A stretch of 11,458 bases of DNA from Saccoglossus kowalevskii. Its lineage: Eukaryota > Hemichordata > Enteropneusta > Harrimaniidae. Location of the stretch: contig NW_003141815.1 in NCBI RefSeq assembly GCF_000003605.2, positions 40,420 to 51,877 on the forward strand. The letters run 5' to 3'. Below the pieces are notes generated by a model. It saw only the letters and a program-made list of their open reading frames with translations, had not been told where the DNA came from and did not search any database. How positions within the stretch are numbered: the stretch's first letter is position 1; each line of letters begins with the position of its first letter. The translations under genes were made by a program, and so were the position numbers. Shown one piece after another: positions 1-7,499 of this stretch.

Positions 1-480
1 GATTCATGGTATGTTTCTCGAAATCCCAGAAAAAAAATCACGTTGTTGGTTGCGAGAAATCGGCAGAAGAACCAACCTGAAAGTGAAGACACGTACAGCG
101 CTCTAGCTATAGTAAACAGTGAGTAAATAAATATTGTATGAAAGAAGAGTTTTTACATGATTCGCAATGATAACAGTTCAAATGTATTTTACCAAATCAC
201 GCAATAAACACGTAGATGTTTTTTTTCTTGAGTGGCGTAAACTGATCGTGAACTCTGCTTTGACAATGTTATATCGAGGTGGAATAGATTTTGAAAGATT
301 TTTAGCTTTCAATCTAAAGACTGTGTCTATCGCAGAAAGTATTTACCTACAAACAAAGAGGTGCTAATTTCACAAAATTGACTAGCCACTACGTATCATG
401 CGACTAGGGATATTGTTTACAAATTATAATCCAGGATTGGCAGGATGCGTGTCAGTCGGTACATAATTATAATAACAATC
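1..480. other. AT-rich stretch, no gene supported
   Basis: This stretch is clearly more AT-rich than the retroelement relic beginning near 480. A plus-strand frame is open from the left edge to a TAA at 124-126 (41 codons) but shows no recognisable domain. A 66-codon plus-strand frame at 167-367 has low-complexity AT-driven composition and no recognisable family. If the LRCH exon at 7245-7419 is real, this is probably intronic sequence of that gene. Confidence 0.5.
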
Positions 481-506
481 GGACAATAGTCCTGGTCGGA
501 AGCATT

Positions 507-779
507 TCAGTAGTGTTCGCTAATTTTGTGTGGCGAGATCCCTGCACCTGTTGAAGTTTTTTCCGGTGCCCGGTAAACTAGCGGGAAGGGAGGAAAGTAG
601 TACACATCTATGTGGGTCCACGGGGTCAGCACAGTGACCCTGGCCCAGGCTTCTGGAGTCGACAGGAGTGTTGCGTACATCGGGAGCTTGGTGTTCCGAA
701 CTGGCAAACCGTCCCACAGCCAAAACATCTTGGAGGCTACCCACTGGGGTATCAGCCACAGTGTTCTGGAGACGGAGCC
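507..779 (-). pseudogene. DIRS C-terminal (methyltransferase-like) tail relic
   Basis: Downstream of DALSRR, an open frame at 728-507 reads RNTKLPMYATLL, then PEAWARV, PWTHIDVYYFPPFPLVYR and IS, ending at a stop by 507. In DIRS elements the segment after RNase H has this layout (Asn-Lys-Leu-Pro, then Trp, then a hydrophobic-Pro-Pro-hydrophobic motif). It is commonly annotated as an adenine-methyltransferase-like domain, where the FPPF would correspond to a DPPY/NPPY-type motif. That functional label is inference and the motif here is not catalytically convincing. A weak continuation across the stop to about 480 is possible. The tail is shorter than the usual domain. Confidence 0.55.
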
Positions 780-1412
780 GCCTTGAAAGGGCGTCTACCA
801 GACTGTTCCTCGCCCCTGGAAGGTGGTGTGCGGTTAGCTCCACATTGTATTCCAGTCACCAAAAGAGAATTTGCTCCGCTAGGACTGACAATGATGGGGA
901 ACGTTCCCCCCCTCCCCTTGTTGACGGAGACCACCGCTATGTTGCCTGTGCGGAGCAGGACTCTGTGGTCTTGAGCTACAGGTAGAAAGTGTGGTAGTGC
1001 TAAGTGCACTGCTTTCAATTCGAGCAAGTTGATATGGCGGTCCTGAAACAAATGCGGGCCATATACCTTGGGCTTGTTCCTCCAATAGATGCGCTCCCCA
1101 AATCTTGGAGGGAGGCATCTGTTACCAGAGTCATAGCTGCGGCGAGTGAGTTCAAGGGACCCCTTGTCCGAGGTTGGCTAGTGACGACCACCAGGGCAGG
1201 GCTTCCTTCGCTTGGTCCGAGATCAATACCTGCCTGTCTAGTTCCAGTAGGAGAGCTTGGTGTTGTAGCAACAAGCGTTGTACCGGGCGGCTGCGTAATG
1301 CGGCCTGGGGAACTACCCATTCTGATGATCCGCATTAGTTCTCGGAGGGAAACTGAGGGAACGCTGACTAGGCATTCGGCTAGGCTGCTAAGCACTAAGT
1401 AACACGCTTGAA
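780..1412 (-). pseudogene. DIRS connection and RNase H relic
   Basis: This region follows RT and would degrade the RNA strand of the hybrid. The linker reads SSLAECLVSVPSVSLRELM in one frame (from about 1390), then LDRQVLISDQAKEALPWW in another, a layout typical of the RT-RNase H connection in DIRS elements. The first catalytic Asp is in VTDAS. In a further frame come IWGAHLLEEQAQGIWPAF (1118 downward) and HINLLELKAVHLALPHF (1051 downward), which supplies the catalytic Glu. The third catalytic position reads RTGN instead of RTDN (codon 946-944 is GGC), so this Asp is lost. The last Asp survives in LVDALSRR (codon 792-790). At least three frame changes occur within about 600 bases, so no functional product is possible. 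Confidence 0.75.
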
Positions 1413-2120
1413 ATAGCTATACCAAGCCTACCTCTGTGCCAAACTCAATGCCCAGGAACACCAAATGTTGCATTGGGTAGGAATGGGACTTGTCTGATTT
1501 ACTAAAGAGCCCAACTAGTGAAGTAAATCCTTTGTTAGCCTTACTTGTATGGCTAATAACCCCTTGACTGAGTTATGTAATAACCAGTCGTCTAGGTACG
1601 GATTGATGTGTACCAACATTTGGTGAAGCAGCAGCACCTGTAGGGGGCTGTGCATAACCAGATATTCAAATACTTGGCCCAGCTGGGCGACTCGAAGGAG
1701 ATGGCAACTCGCCGGGTGCATCAGTATGTGCAGGTAGGCCCCGCTTAAGTCTAGTGAGGCTAGCCAGTCGAAACGGTGGATGAAGAGAAGAACGCTGAAT
1801 GGCGTCTCCATGCGAAACCGGTCGACGAGCACGTACTGATTCACCTGTAGATTTGGTACTACGAACACACTTGAGTACAAGCCTGGACTTAATGCCGGCT
1901 GATCTACCTTGTGTATGGCGCCCTTTTCCAGCAAACTATCTACTTCCTGTCAGATTGCTTCAACCTTGTGGGGGTCCGCTGACAGTGCCCCCAATGGGGG
2001 AGACACTGACGGGGGAGATGGAGATTTCAGCGGTATCCTGTAACCGCATGTCAGCACCTGGAAAGTCCAGGGGTCGGTCACCCGCTGCCTCCAAACCGGA
2101 CTACATCGGCGCAATCTGTG
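1413..2120 (-). pseudogene. DIRS reverse transcriptase relic
   Basis: This is the polymerase domain that would copy element RNA into DNA. From 2114 down come a TDPWTFQVLTCGYRIPL lead-in and then, after one in-frame TGA at 1952-1950, EVDSLLEKGAIHKV. Motif A is SLDLSGAYLHI, with its Asp at about 1751. The catalytic box is NPYLDDWLL, with YLDD at about 1598-1587. The frame stops at 1515 and RT-thumb-like sequence (HLVFLGIEFGTEVGLV) resumes in another frame from about 1513 to 1418, so a frameshift lies near 1515. The segment between LYSSVFVVPN and MVETPF-like sequence looks shorter than usual, suggesting a small deletion. The YLDD residues survive even though the frame is broken. Assignment to DIRS rather than LTR or LINE elements follows from the GYRIP...LEKGAI...YLDDWL pattern and the RNase H/tail that follow. 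Confidence 0.82.
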
Positions 2121-2189
2121 TGCGACAGGGATATGTGGCCATGGGTTCGGCAGTTGCGAGGCATGGGTGCTCTCTTCTCCCTTTCCCCA

Positions 2190-3893
2190 AGGCCTGCGGT
2201 AGTCACTAAGTTGCTTGCCTCCTGGCTGACTTAGGGCGTTGTGTTTTCTGTGCTTGGGGCGCTCTCTGTTTACCCTTGGCAGTGGCCAACTGGCTACCGG
2301 TTTTGATCTAAACCATCTGGTTCGTTGCACTCTGAAGCTCCGAGACTGCACCCGTCATCTCCCCATCAAAGAGGGTGGAAGAGGTACCCCCTGACTCAGT
2401 TCGCCGGCGAAAACACGCGCTTCCAATACCGTGTCTCGTTGCACAGTAGTAGCCCTGGCCAGGAGAACCAGGTGAGACTAGGGAATGTCGCACGTAGATG
2501 TGCAGTGGCCCACCAGTAAATGTGTCGCCTGGTCTAGCAGGCTGGTGCGTTCTGCCTCCGAGGTCTCAGAGTCCTGGGCGGGCACAAAAATGCGCTCAAG
2601 CAACTCTGCCCTCAGGGCGTGATGGATCGTTTCAGACTGAGTTGGTGAGAACGCCCATAGAACGCAGCAGTCCCATTTTACCCGGTTTGCCAAACAGAAA
2701 TTCGTGGTACCGGGGTCTTGGGAAGGAGCCTTGGGATCTGGTTATGGGCGTTTTGGTCTCATCCCACACTGATCCTGAAACCACACCGACCGGGTAGAGT
2801 TTGGTCCAGCGGAAAGTGTTGCATAAGATTTACCCCACCCGGGGGCCTTAAGCGTTAACTCCTCGGTGGCTGACCAAAGTCCACCCATCAACACCGTCTG
2901 CCCGCCCTGCTTCTCACTCAGCACTCGGCGGGGGAGACGTGCCGATGGGGTTGCTTTGGATCCTGACGCCTGTGATCCCATAAGCGTTGAAGCAACAGTA
3001 AGTAGTTGCCTTAGGATCAAGGGTGGGAGTATATACATCGTATCACTAGGATCGATGATACTCGCATAACCCCGAAGACGTGGCTCACCAATCGGTACGG
3101 ATGGAAGACTCTGAGAGACCGCCCGAGGTACCGACTGTATCTGACACAAGCGAACTGTCTCCTTTCAACAAGAGCGTGTTCGACTATGCGTCGGTTCCCT
3201 CTTGGGACGCTCATGGGTCGGCAATAAGGGAGTCAAAACCCACATCTGACCCCGGACTCAAGGGTAAATCCCGAGTCCGGTACCACACGATGAACCCTGG
3301 CTGGCTGAAAGTAGGGGGAGGTGCAACGTGTGCCCTGAGCCCAAAGTACTTCCCCAATATTAGAGGCTTGGCTGCCAGCATCCCCGTTGGCATTCAGGGC
3401 CGGGGTCCCAGAGGAGACCCAGTGCAACTAGCCTGAGCCTCGGCCTCACCCAAATCAGCGGGAGAGTCGTGGCTGGGAATGGGGGGGGGGTCCCCCGGAA
3501 GAGACATGTTTTGAATGCGAGCGATGCTTTTGTGTTTCTTCCTGCTTGCCGACCGAGGGGAAGCAGTGGCGACAGCTCACTCCGACTGCATCTGATCTAC
3601 CCGGCCTGCCAGGGACGCAATTTGCCCCAACAGTCCTTCAACCAAAGCCCTCTCGGAGGCAAACCCAGGCCGTGCGTGGACGGATCCACAAAGGGACTCG
3701 CAATGGGCCCCATAGGAGGAAAGACCTTCAGGGGCACAGCCTCGCTGTAGCCCTGGTAAACCATCGCCTGAAAACACAGACTTTGAGACTGAAAAATATT
3801 GGTACCTCCACCATCGGGCCTCCTACTAAACGTCTCAGTACTTGAAGTACCGGTAGCCGAGCGTGTGGACTTTCCACTCATGCCAACATGCAA
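2190..3893 (-). pseudogene. DIRS gag relic
   Basis: This is probably the nucleocapsid-like first ORF of the DIRS element. The likely start is a Met at 3881, giving MSGKSTRSATGTSSTETF; a Met at 3893 is in the same frame. From about 3777 the better reading moves to another frame, with a possible coiled-coil (SERALVEGLLGQIASLAGRV) that ends at a stop near 3578. A basic SRKKHK patch follows that stop. Further downstream, open segments at 3149-2742 and 2693-2478 are in the starting frame; the second contains HALRAELLERIFVPA. A run of ten G at 3481-3490 is a plausible slippage site. DIRS gag proteins diverge quickly and I see no single diagnostic motif, so the call rests on position ahead of RT, strand, composition and the coding look of the segments. 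The border with the pre-RT segment (about 2120-2190) is soft. Confidence 0.6.
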
Positions 3894-4729
3894 CTCACTT
3901 TAACCTATTGTTACTGGACACGCTACCTTGCTATGAAAATACGAGCGACGCAGTCAGTCTCAGTGATTTTGCATGGCTCTGGAAAACATCACAGGCCTCA
4001 GAACTCCAGCATTTTTGGATGGGTTTTTTGCGGGTTCTCTGCTGGTAAATTCTGATTATAACCACTGCACAGTTGCCTCTAAAAACGAGGAGACAAAACT
4101 GGCAGCGAGGCTCTGGGGCTGTCATTACATCTATCCATTTCTAAATACATTGATAAAGCATAAAATGAACACAACATGCATGAGAGAAGCGAAATACAGT
4201 TGGAAAAGGTGACGCAACAAAACCAAAAGTAGTTTAGTTACGTCGCCAGGTTTTACTTTCTTTGTTGTGAAAAATGCTATACACAAAGGAGGAATCAACA
4301 CGAGGGTAAAAATGACAAGGAAAACTAATACTACTAGCTACAATGTCGGTGACCGCAGCCGCGGTAACAACCCAAGCCAGAAACCTGAACAGGAAAAAGC
4401 AGGCCTTCCAGGCAGAGCCGCTAAATTTTCATCCCCGTAGGTGCAGAGATAAAAATAGAAGTGGTTCATGACATAAGGGAAAAGAATCTTGGGGTCATGG
4501 GGGTTCCACTGCAGTTGTGACTATTTATATATTGGTCAATGATGTAGCTAAGGTTTTATTATTTTCATGTTGTAATGTATGATCCTATCACTGGTTAATT
4601 TTTGACAGATTATGAACTATGTTCATCCGATTGTACAAAATATTCTGCCCCTTGTTTTTAGTTTGACATATTACACCAAGCATGCAGCCTATCGGCTGAA
4701 ATAGCTTTGATGTTAGCAATGCACATTTC
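3894..4729. other. Non-coding interval, no gene supported
   Basis: Right of the DIRS gag start, composition falls gradually to AT-rich. The first few hundred bases may be the 5' untranslated part of the DIRS element, but I see no terminal repeat to prove it. Open frames of 61-79 codons on both strands (3863-4212) lack domain features and look like chance. A 42-codon plus-strand frame (ATG at 4344) has no recognisable homology. Confidence 0.45.
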
Positions 4730-5027
4730 AATTAGAGAATTAAAGATATCATTAGAAAATGAACAAATCTGAGTGAGGTCTACCGGAGGTACCTATATGT
4801 ATACTACCAAAGCAATTGGACTTGCTGCTTTTAACAAGAAGTCAAAAATATTACTTTTTATCAAATATGACAAAAATATTCATGAAAATTAGAGAATTAA
4901 AGATATCAGCACCAAATGAACAAATCTGAGAGAGGTCTGCCCAAGGTACATATACACAAAATATCAAAGCAATAACAATTGAAGAAGAAGTTGAAAAGTT
5001 GAAGTTGACAATAATTCCATTGCCCTT
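4730..5027. repeat. Two diverged copies of a 157-base repeat
   Basis: Copy 1 starts at 4730 and copy 2 at 4887, an offset of 157 bases. Both begin AATTAGAGAATTAAAGATATC, continue with a shared AAATGAACAAATCTGAG, then GAGGTCT, GGTAC and CAAAGCAAT, all in the same order. Identity is high for about the first 70 bases and then decays. The second copy runs on to a degenerate GACCCTAACCCTAA stretch near 5036-5050. This looks like an old interspersed repeat duplicated in tandem; I cannot name the family. Confidence 0.75.
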
Positions 5028-5142
5028 ACCTGACCCGACCCTAACCCTAATGCCAAGACACGTTCATGTTAATAATTGCTCAATAAAGATACTCTGTTGT
5101 GCACTGTCTGCGGGTAAGTTGCATTGATGTCAACTGATTAAA

Positions 5143-5926
5143 CAACTGTCGTTTAATAATTTTACACCATTACAAGTTGTTAAATTGAGAGAATAAATGT
5201 ATGGACTAATATTTGAGACTTATTTTGGTGTAGAAAAGTCACGTTTAATTAACTTTCACCATTACAAGTTATTAAATTGTGAAAATAAATGTGTGGACAA
5301 ATATTTGAGACTTATTTTGGTGTAGACAACTCTCGTTTAATAATTTTACACCATTACAAGTTGTTAAATTGAGAGAATAAATGTATGGACTAATATTTGA
5401 GACTTATTTTGGTGTAGAAAAGTCACGTTTAATTAACTTTCACCATTACAAGTTATTAAATTGTGAAAATAAATGTGTGGACAAATATTTGAGACTTATT
5501 TTGGTGTAGACAACTCTCGTTTAATAATTTTACACCATTACAAGTTGTTAAATTGAGAGAATAAATGTATGGACTAATATTTGAGACTTATTTTGGTGTA
5601 GAAAAGTCACGTTTAATTAACTTTCACCATTACAAGTTATTAAATTGTGAAAATAAATGTGTGGACAAATATTTGAGACTTATTTTGGTGTAGACAACTC
5701 TCGTTTAATAATTTTACACCATTACAAGTTGTTAAATTGAGAGAATAAATGTATGGACTAATATTTGAGACTTATTTTGGTGTAGAAAAGTCATGTTTAA
5801 TTAACTTTCACCATTACAAGTTATTAAATTGTGAAAATAAATGTGTGGACAAATATTTGAGACTTATTTTGGTGTAGACAACTCTCGTTTAATAATTTTA
5901 CACCATTACAAGTTGTTAAATTGAGA
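5143..5926. repeat. 184-base dimeric satellite array (2 x 92 bases)
   Basis: Full units start at 5143, 5327, 5511 and 5695, exactly 184 bases apart, and a partial fifth unit covers 5879-5926. Each unit contains two 92-base monomers: A begins CAACTCTCGTTTAATAATTT and B begins AAAGTCACGTTTAATTAACT. A and B differ at 12 of 92 positions by my count. The four 184-base units differ from each other at only two places I can find: G instead of C at 5148 and T instead of C at 5794. Both monomers end with the same TTGAGACTTATTTTGGTGTAGA-type segment. This is the pattern of a higher-order repeat: an old monomer duplication followed by recent amplification of the dimer. The array is AT-rich and has no long open frame. 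Confidence 0.95.
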
Positions 5927-6063
5927 CGCAAGTTATTTTATTATTTATTCATTCAGTTTTGCGTGGTAGAGTTTGGTGAGGTTTATTATTTTCTCGCGAC
6001 GTTCTTTGTTTACAGTTTGAGAGAATTCAGTTTATTTGATTTACGTTTTTACGGTAGCTCTGA

Positions 6064-6135
6064 GCGGGACTCGAACCCACTGTCTTTTCAAGCTAATTTT
6101 GTTTTATCTCGATGGCACGCTTGTGTACCACGCCA
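6064..6135 (-). repeat. tRNA-derived SINE head, candidate
   Basis: On the minus strand, 6077-6067 reads GGTTCGAGTCC, a full match to the RNA polymerase III B-box consensus. It sits in a five-pair T-arm (GTGGG at 6080-6076, loop TTCGAGT, CCCGC at 6068-6064, with one G-T pair). About 47 bases upstream, 6135-6124 reads TGGCGTGGTACA, a moderate A-box match. No anticodon stem or matching acceptor stem can be folded, so this is not an intact tRNA gene. A tRNA-related SINE head or a decayed tRNA pseudogene fits better. A SINE body would run towards lower coordinates, where 5927-6063 separates it from the satellite. Confidence 0.45.
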
Positions 6136-6638
6136 CGACATTGGTCGTTGAGTTGTGTTCATTTTTCTAACTACTCCAATGTACCGATGAGTTGAATGGG
6201 AAAGCCAAAACGATTGCTGGTTTCTGATTGCTTCGGTTCTGGCGAGTGTGTATCTAGTGTGATTCAAACCCATGTCGTTTGTATTGTGCGTTGTTTGTAT
6301 TTCCCATGTTGGCTACGTCGTAATATGCAACCACTTCCCCGTTTTATTGTGATTTTGTGAGTGTTTAATGATGTCTTCCTCACCCGTCACGCCATGACCC
6401 AGTTTCAACCACACGGCCATTTTGCAACGAAGTGCGTGACCCCAAGAGTGACCCGACTGACTATATGATCGTTCTGTTCAACTGTTAAGCTAGGATAAAT
6501 TTATTACCTTTATTATCATCATATGGTCACGTGATTTGTTTTACCGTATGTGTAATGTCTTAAGTACCTTTATTGTAATTTGTATATACCAATTCATATA
6601 TATCAAGGAAACGACCCCGATTGAAGGTCATGCATTTT

Positions 6639-6648
6639 GTGACGTCAC
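6639..6648. promoter_or_regulatory. CRE-type palindrome GTGACGTCAC
   Basis: The full cAMP-response-element core TGACGTCA is at 6640-6647 and is extended by one matching base on each side to a perfect 10-base palindrome. CREB/ATF-family bZIP proteins bind this core. The position, about 770 bases into the putative intron, is compatible with an intronic regulatory site, but a chance occurrence cannot be excluded. Confidence 0.25.
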
Positions 6649-6752
6649 CAATTCGTGTGTAGGTACGGCTTCTAGAACCATGCCGTTGTTTAGAACAGTG
6701 GAAAAAAAGTTAAGGCAATTACATGAAATGCTCATTACATAGTTTTATCATA

Positions 6753-6776
6753 GATGTACTAAATTGTTAGTACATC
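6753..6776. repeat. Perfect hairpin, 10-bp stem and 4-base loop
   Basis: GATGTACTAA (6753-6762) and TTAGTACATC (6767-6776) are exact reverse complements separated by the loop ATTG. It lies just before the GTT repeat. No tract of T or A marks it as a known terminator, and no gene is next to it. Confidence 0.6.
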
Positions 6777-6780
6777 CATG

Positions 6781-6818
6781 GTTGTTGTTGTTGCTATTGT
6801 CACATGTTGTTGTTGTTG
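6781..6818. repeat. Interrupted GTT microsatellite
   Basis: GTT repeats cover 6781-6793 and TGT/GTT repeats cover 6805-6818, separated by CTATTGTCACA. This is ordinary low-complexity sequence. Confidence 0.8.
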
Positions 6819-7244
6819 ACATGACGAGTAGAGGCAAAAAGATGAAACAAATTTTACCAGCTTTTTTCTCGTAAAAGTAAATACTGAATTACATACACAT
6901 TAATGGTATTCACCATTATGACTCTGCAAAACGTTGGTCATATGAATATCCGGTGTACTTGTCACCCACACTCTGTTACAAATAAACAAGCCATACCTGG
7001 CAGTGTATTGTGTTATGTTACTTGCACTGTGTGTGGTATGTATTTTAACTAAATACTATACTGCGCACACTTTTGGCTCAGTTGATGTCTGTCTACATGA
7101 TGTCCGACTATGACTAAAACAAACGGCGCCCAACCTTAGATTCATTCTATCGGAACGACTCGTTTTATACTGTGGGCTCAATTTTCGAAGTAATGACTGA
7201 CACCACCACCAGTCACACATTCATTGGTACTACACAAAACTCAC

Positions 7245-7419
7245 CGATTTCCTCTGTGTCGGCAAGATCGAACTTATTGGCGATCATAGGATAATCCTTA
7301 AGTTTTCTTCCACTAAGATTTATCTGGCACGATACTTCAGCGTCGTCAAATACCCTTTCTATACTTCGAGACAGCTGAGACTGTGTTCCCGACTTAAAAT
7401 TCTGTGTTTGTGCCGCCAT
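7245..7419 (-). CDS. First coding exon of an LRCH-family gene, partial
   Basis: The exon encodes 58 residues plus one base: MAAQTQNFKSGTQSQLSR, then SIERVFDDAEVSCQINLSGR and KLKDYPMIANKFDLADTEEI. The order 'small leader, S-x-E-R-x-hydrophobic-acidic, NLSGRKL-K-D/E-(F/Y)P, A-N-x-x-DL-x-DT' is what I recognise from the N-terminus of LRCH1-4. Those are leucine-rich-repeat plus calponin-homology proteins linked to the actin cytoskeleton and DOCK-family regulators. At 7245/7244 the frame meets TCG|GTGAGT, a strong donor, giving a phase 1 intron; the next exon should begin the leucine-rich repeats at lower coordinates and is not in this window. I chose the Met at 7419 for its Kozak context (A at -3, G at +4) and the YY1 motif around it. 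In-frame Mets at 7491, 7476 and 7464 are possible alternatives. The leucine-rich repeats and CH domain are outside the window, so a different protein sharing this short leader remains possible. Confidence 0.65.
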
Positions 7420-7422
7420 CTT
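7412..7422 (-). promoter_or_regulatory. YY1-type motif overlapping the start codon
   Basis: Minus strand 7422-7412 reads AAGATGGCGGC, an exact match to the YY1 consensus. In animal genes this motif is typically placed just downstream of the transcription start, often over the initiator ATG, in TATA-less promoters. Here its ATG is the proposed LRCH start at 7419, so motif and exon call support each other. Confidence 0.6.
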
Positions 7423-7454
7423 GAAAATGCTAATCAGATTGTTCGAAAATGCAT

Positions 7455-7472
7455 CGCACAGCATTGTGGGAG
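7455..7472 (-). promoter_or_regulatory. ZNF143/Staf-like promoter site
   Basis: Minus strand 7472-7455 reads CTCCCACAATGCTGTGCG. It keeps the TCCCA, ATGC and TGCG blocks, at the right spacing, of the ZNF143/Staf binding element found in many housekeeping promoters; I count about two mismatches to the consensus. It ends about 36 bases before the proposed start codon on the same strand. No TATA box is visible. Confidence 0.5.
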
Positions 7473-7490
7473 TCATGACAAGTCCTGCCA

Positions 7491-7497
7491 TGACTCA
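7491..7497. promoter_or_regulatory. AP-1/bZIP site TGACTCA
   Basis: TGACTCA is an exact AP-1 core located about 72 bases upstream of the proposed LRCH start. Its position in the promoter makes it plausible, but a 7-base motif is weak evidence alone. Confidence 0.3.
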
Positions 7498-7499
7498 GT

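Larger units (their letters stand above)
480..3893 (-). mobile_element. DIRS-like retrotransposon relic
   Basis: On the minus strand, reading from 3893 down, the sequence encodes broken pieces in the usual DIRS-group order: gag, reverse transcriptase, RNase H and a methyltransferase-like tail. Diagnostic RT segments are a TDPW...GYRIP lead-in, LLEKGAI, SLDLSGAYLHI and YLDDWL. The RNase H part shows HINLLELKAVHLAL and DALSRR. The block is visibly GC-richer than both flanks, which fits an insertion. Frames switch many times and stops are frequent, so this is a dead copy. I found no tyrosine recombinase, no split direct repeats and no inverted terminal repeats, so both ends are approximate and the element is probably truncated. 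DIRS elements integrate by tyrosine recombinase without target-site duplication, so a duplication cannot be used to set the borders. It shares the strand of the putative LRCH gene. Confidence 0.82.
6136..7242. other. Intron-like non-coding interval
   Basis: No coding region is supported here. The interval lies directly downstream of the putative LRCH first exon on the minus strand and would be the start of its first intron. Short features seen are a GTCACGTGA E-box (6526-6534), a GTGACGTCAC palindrome (6639-6648), a 10-base-pair hairpin (6753-6776) and a GTT-type microsatellite (6781-6818). A 68-codon plus-strand frame at 6536-6742 shows no recognisable domain. Confidence 0.5.

Noticed and set aside
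612-3845. Plus-strand frames of 60-136 codons (for example 1799-2209 and 3080-3436)
   Set aside because: They lie opposite the minus-strand DIRS pieces, have no domain signal and reflect the GC-rich composition.
3863-4212. Short frames on both strands (61, 64 and 79 codons)
   Set aside because: Mutually overlapping, without domain features or a credible start context.
4355-4367. GCAGCCGCGGTAA, identical to the conserved small-subunit rRNA 530-loop core
   Set aside because: The match does not extend beyond 13 bases plus a loose upstream GGTG; the flanks are unlike rRNA, so coincidence is most likely.
5036-5050. GACCCTAACCCTAA resembling the telomere repeat
   Set aside because: Only about two degenerate units occur, inside the end of an interspersed repeat; too short for an interstitial telomere.
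5143-5926. CRISPR-like direct repeats
   Set aside because: There are no unique spacers; the repeats are head-to-tail 184-base units in eukaryotic sequence, so this is a satellite.
6064-6135. Intact tRNA gene
   Set aside because: The T-arm is perfect, but no anticodon stem-loop and no 5' acceptor strand can be paired, and the A-box is imperfect.
6253-6270. Second B-box-like motif on the minus strand (GGGTTTGAATCACAC)
   Set aside because: The flanking bases do not form a T-stem and no A-box is seen at the right distance.
6437-6454. Direct repeat TGACCC-6-TGACCC resembling nuclear receptor half-sites
   Set aside because: A spacing of 6 is not a standard high-affinity arrangement and the half-sites are imperfect.
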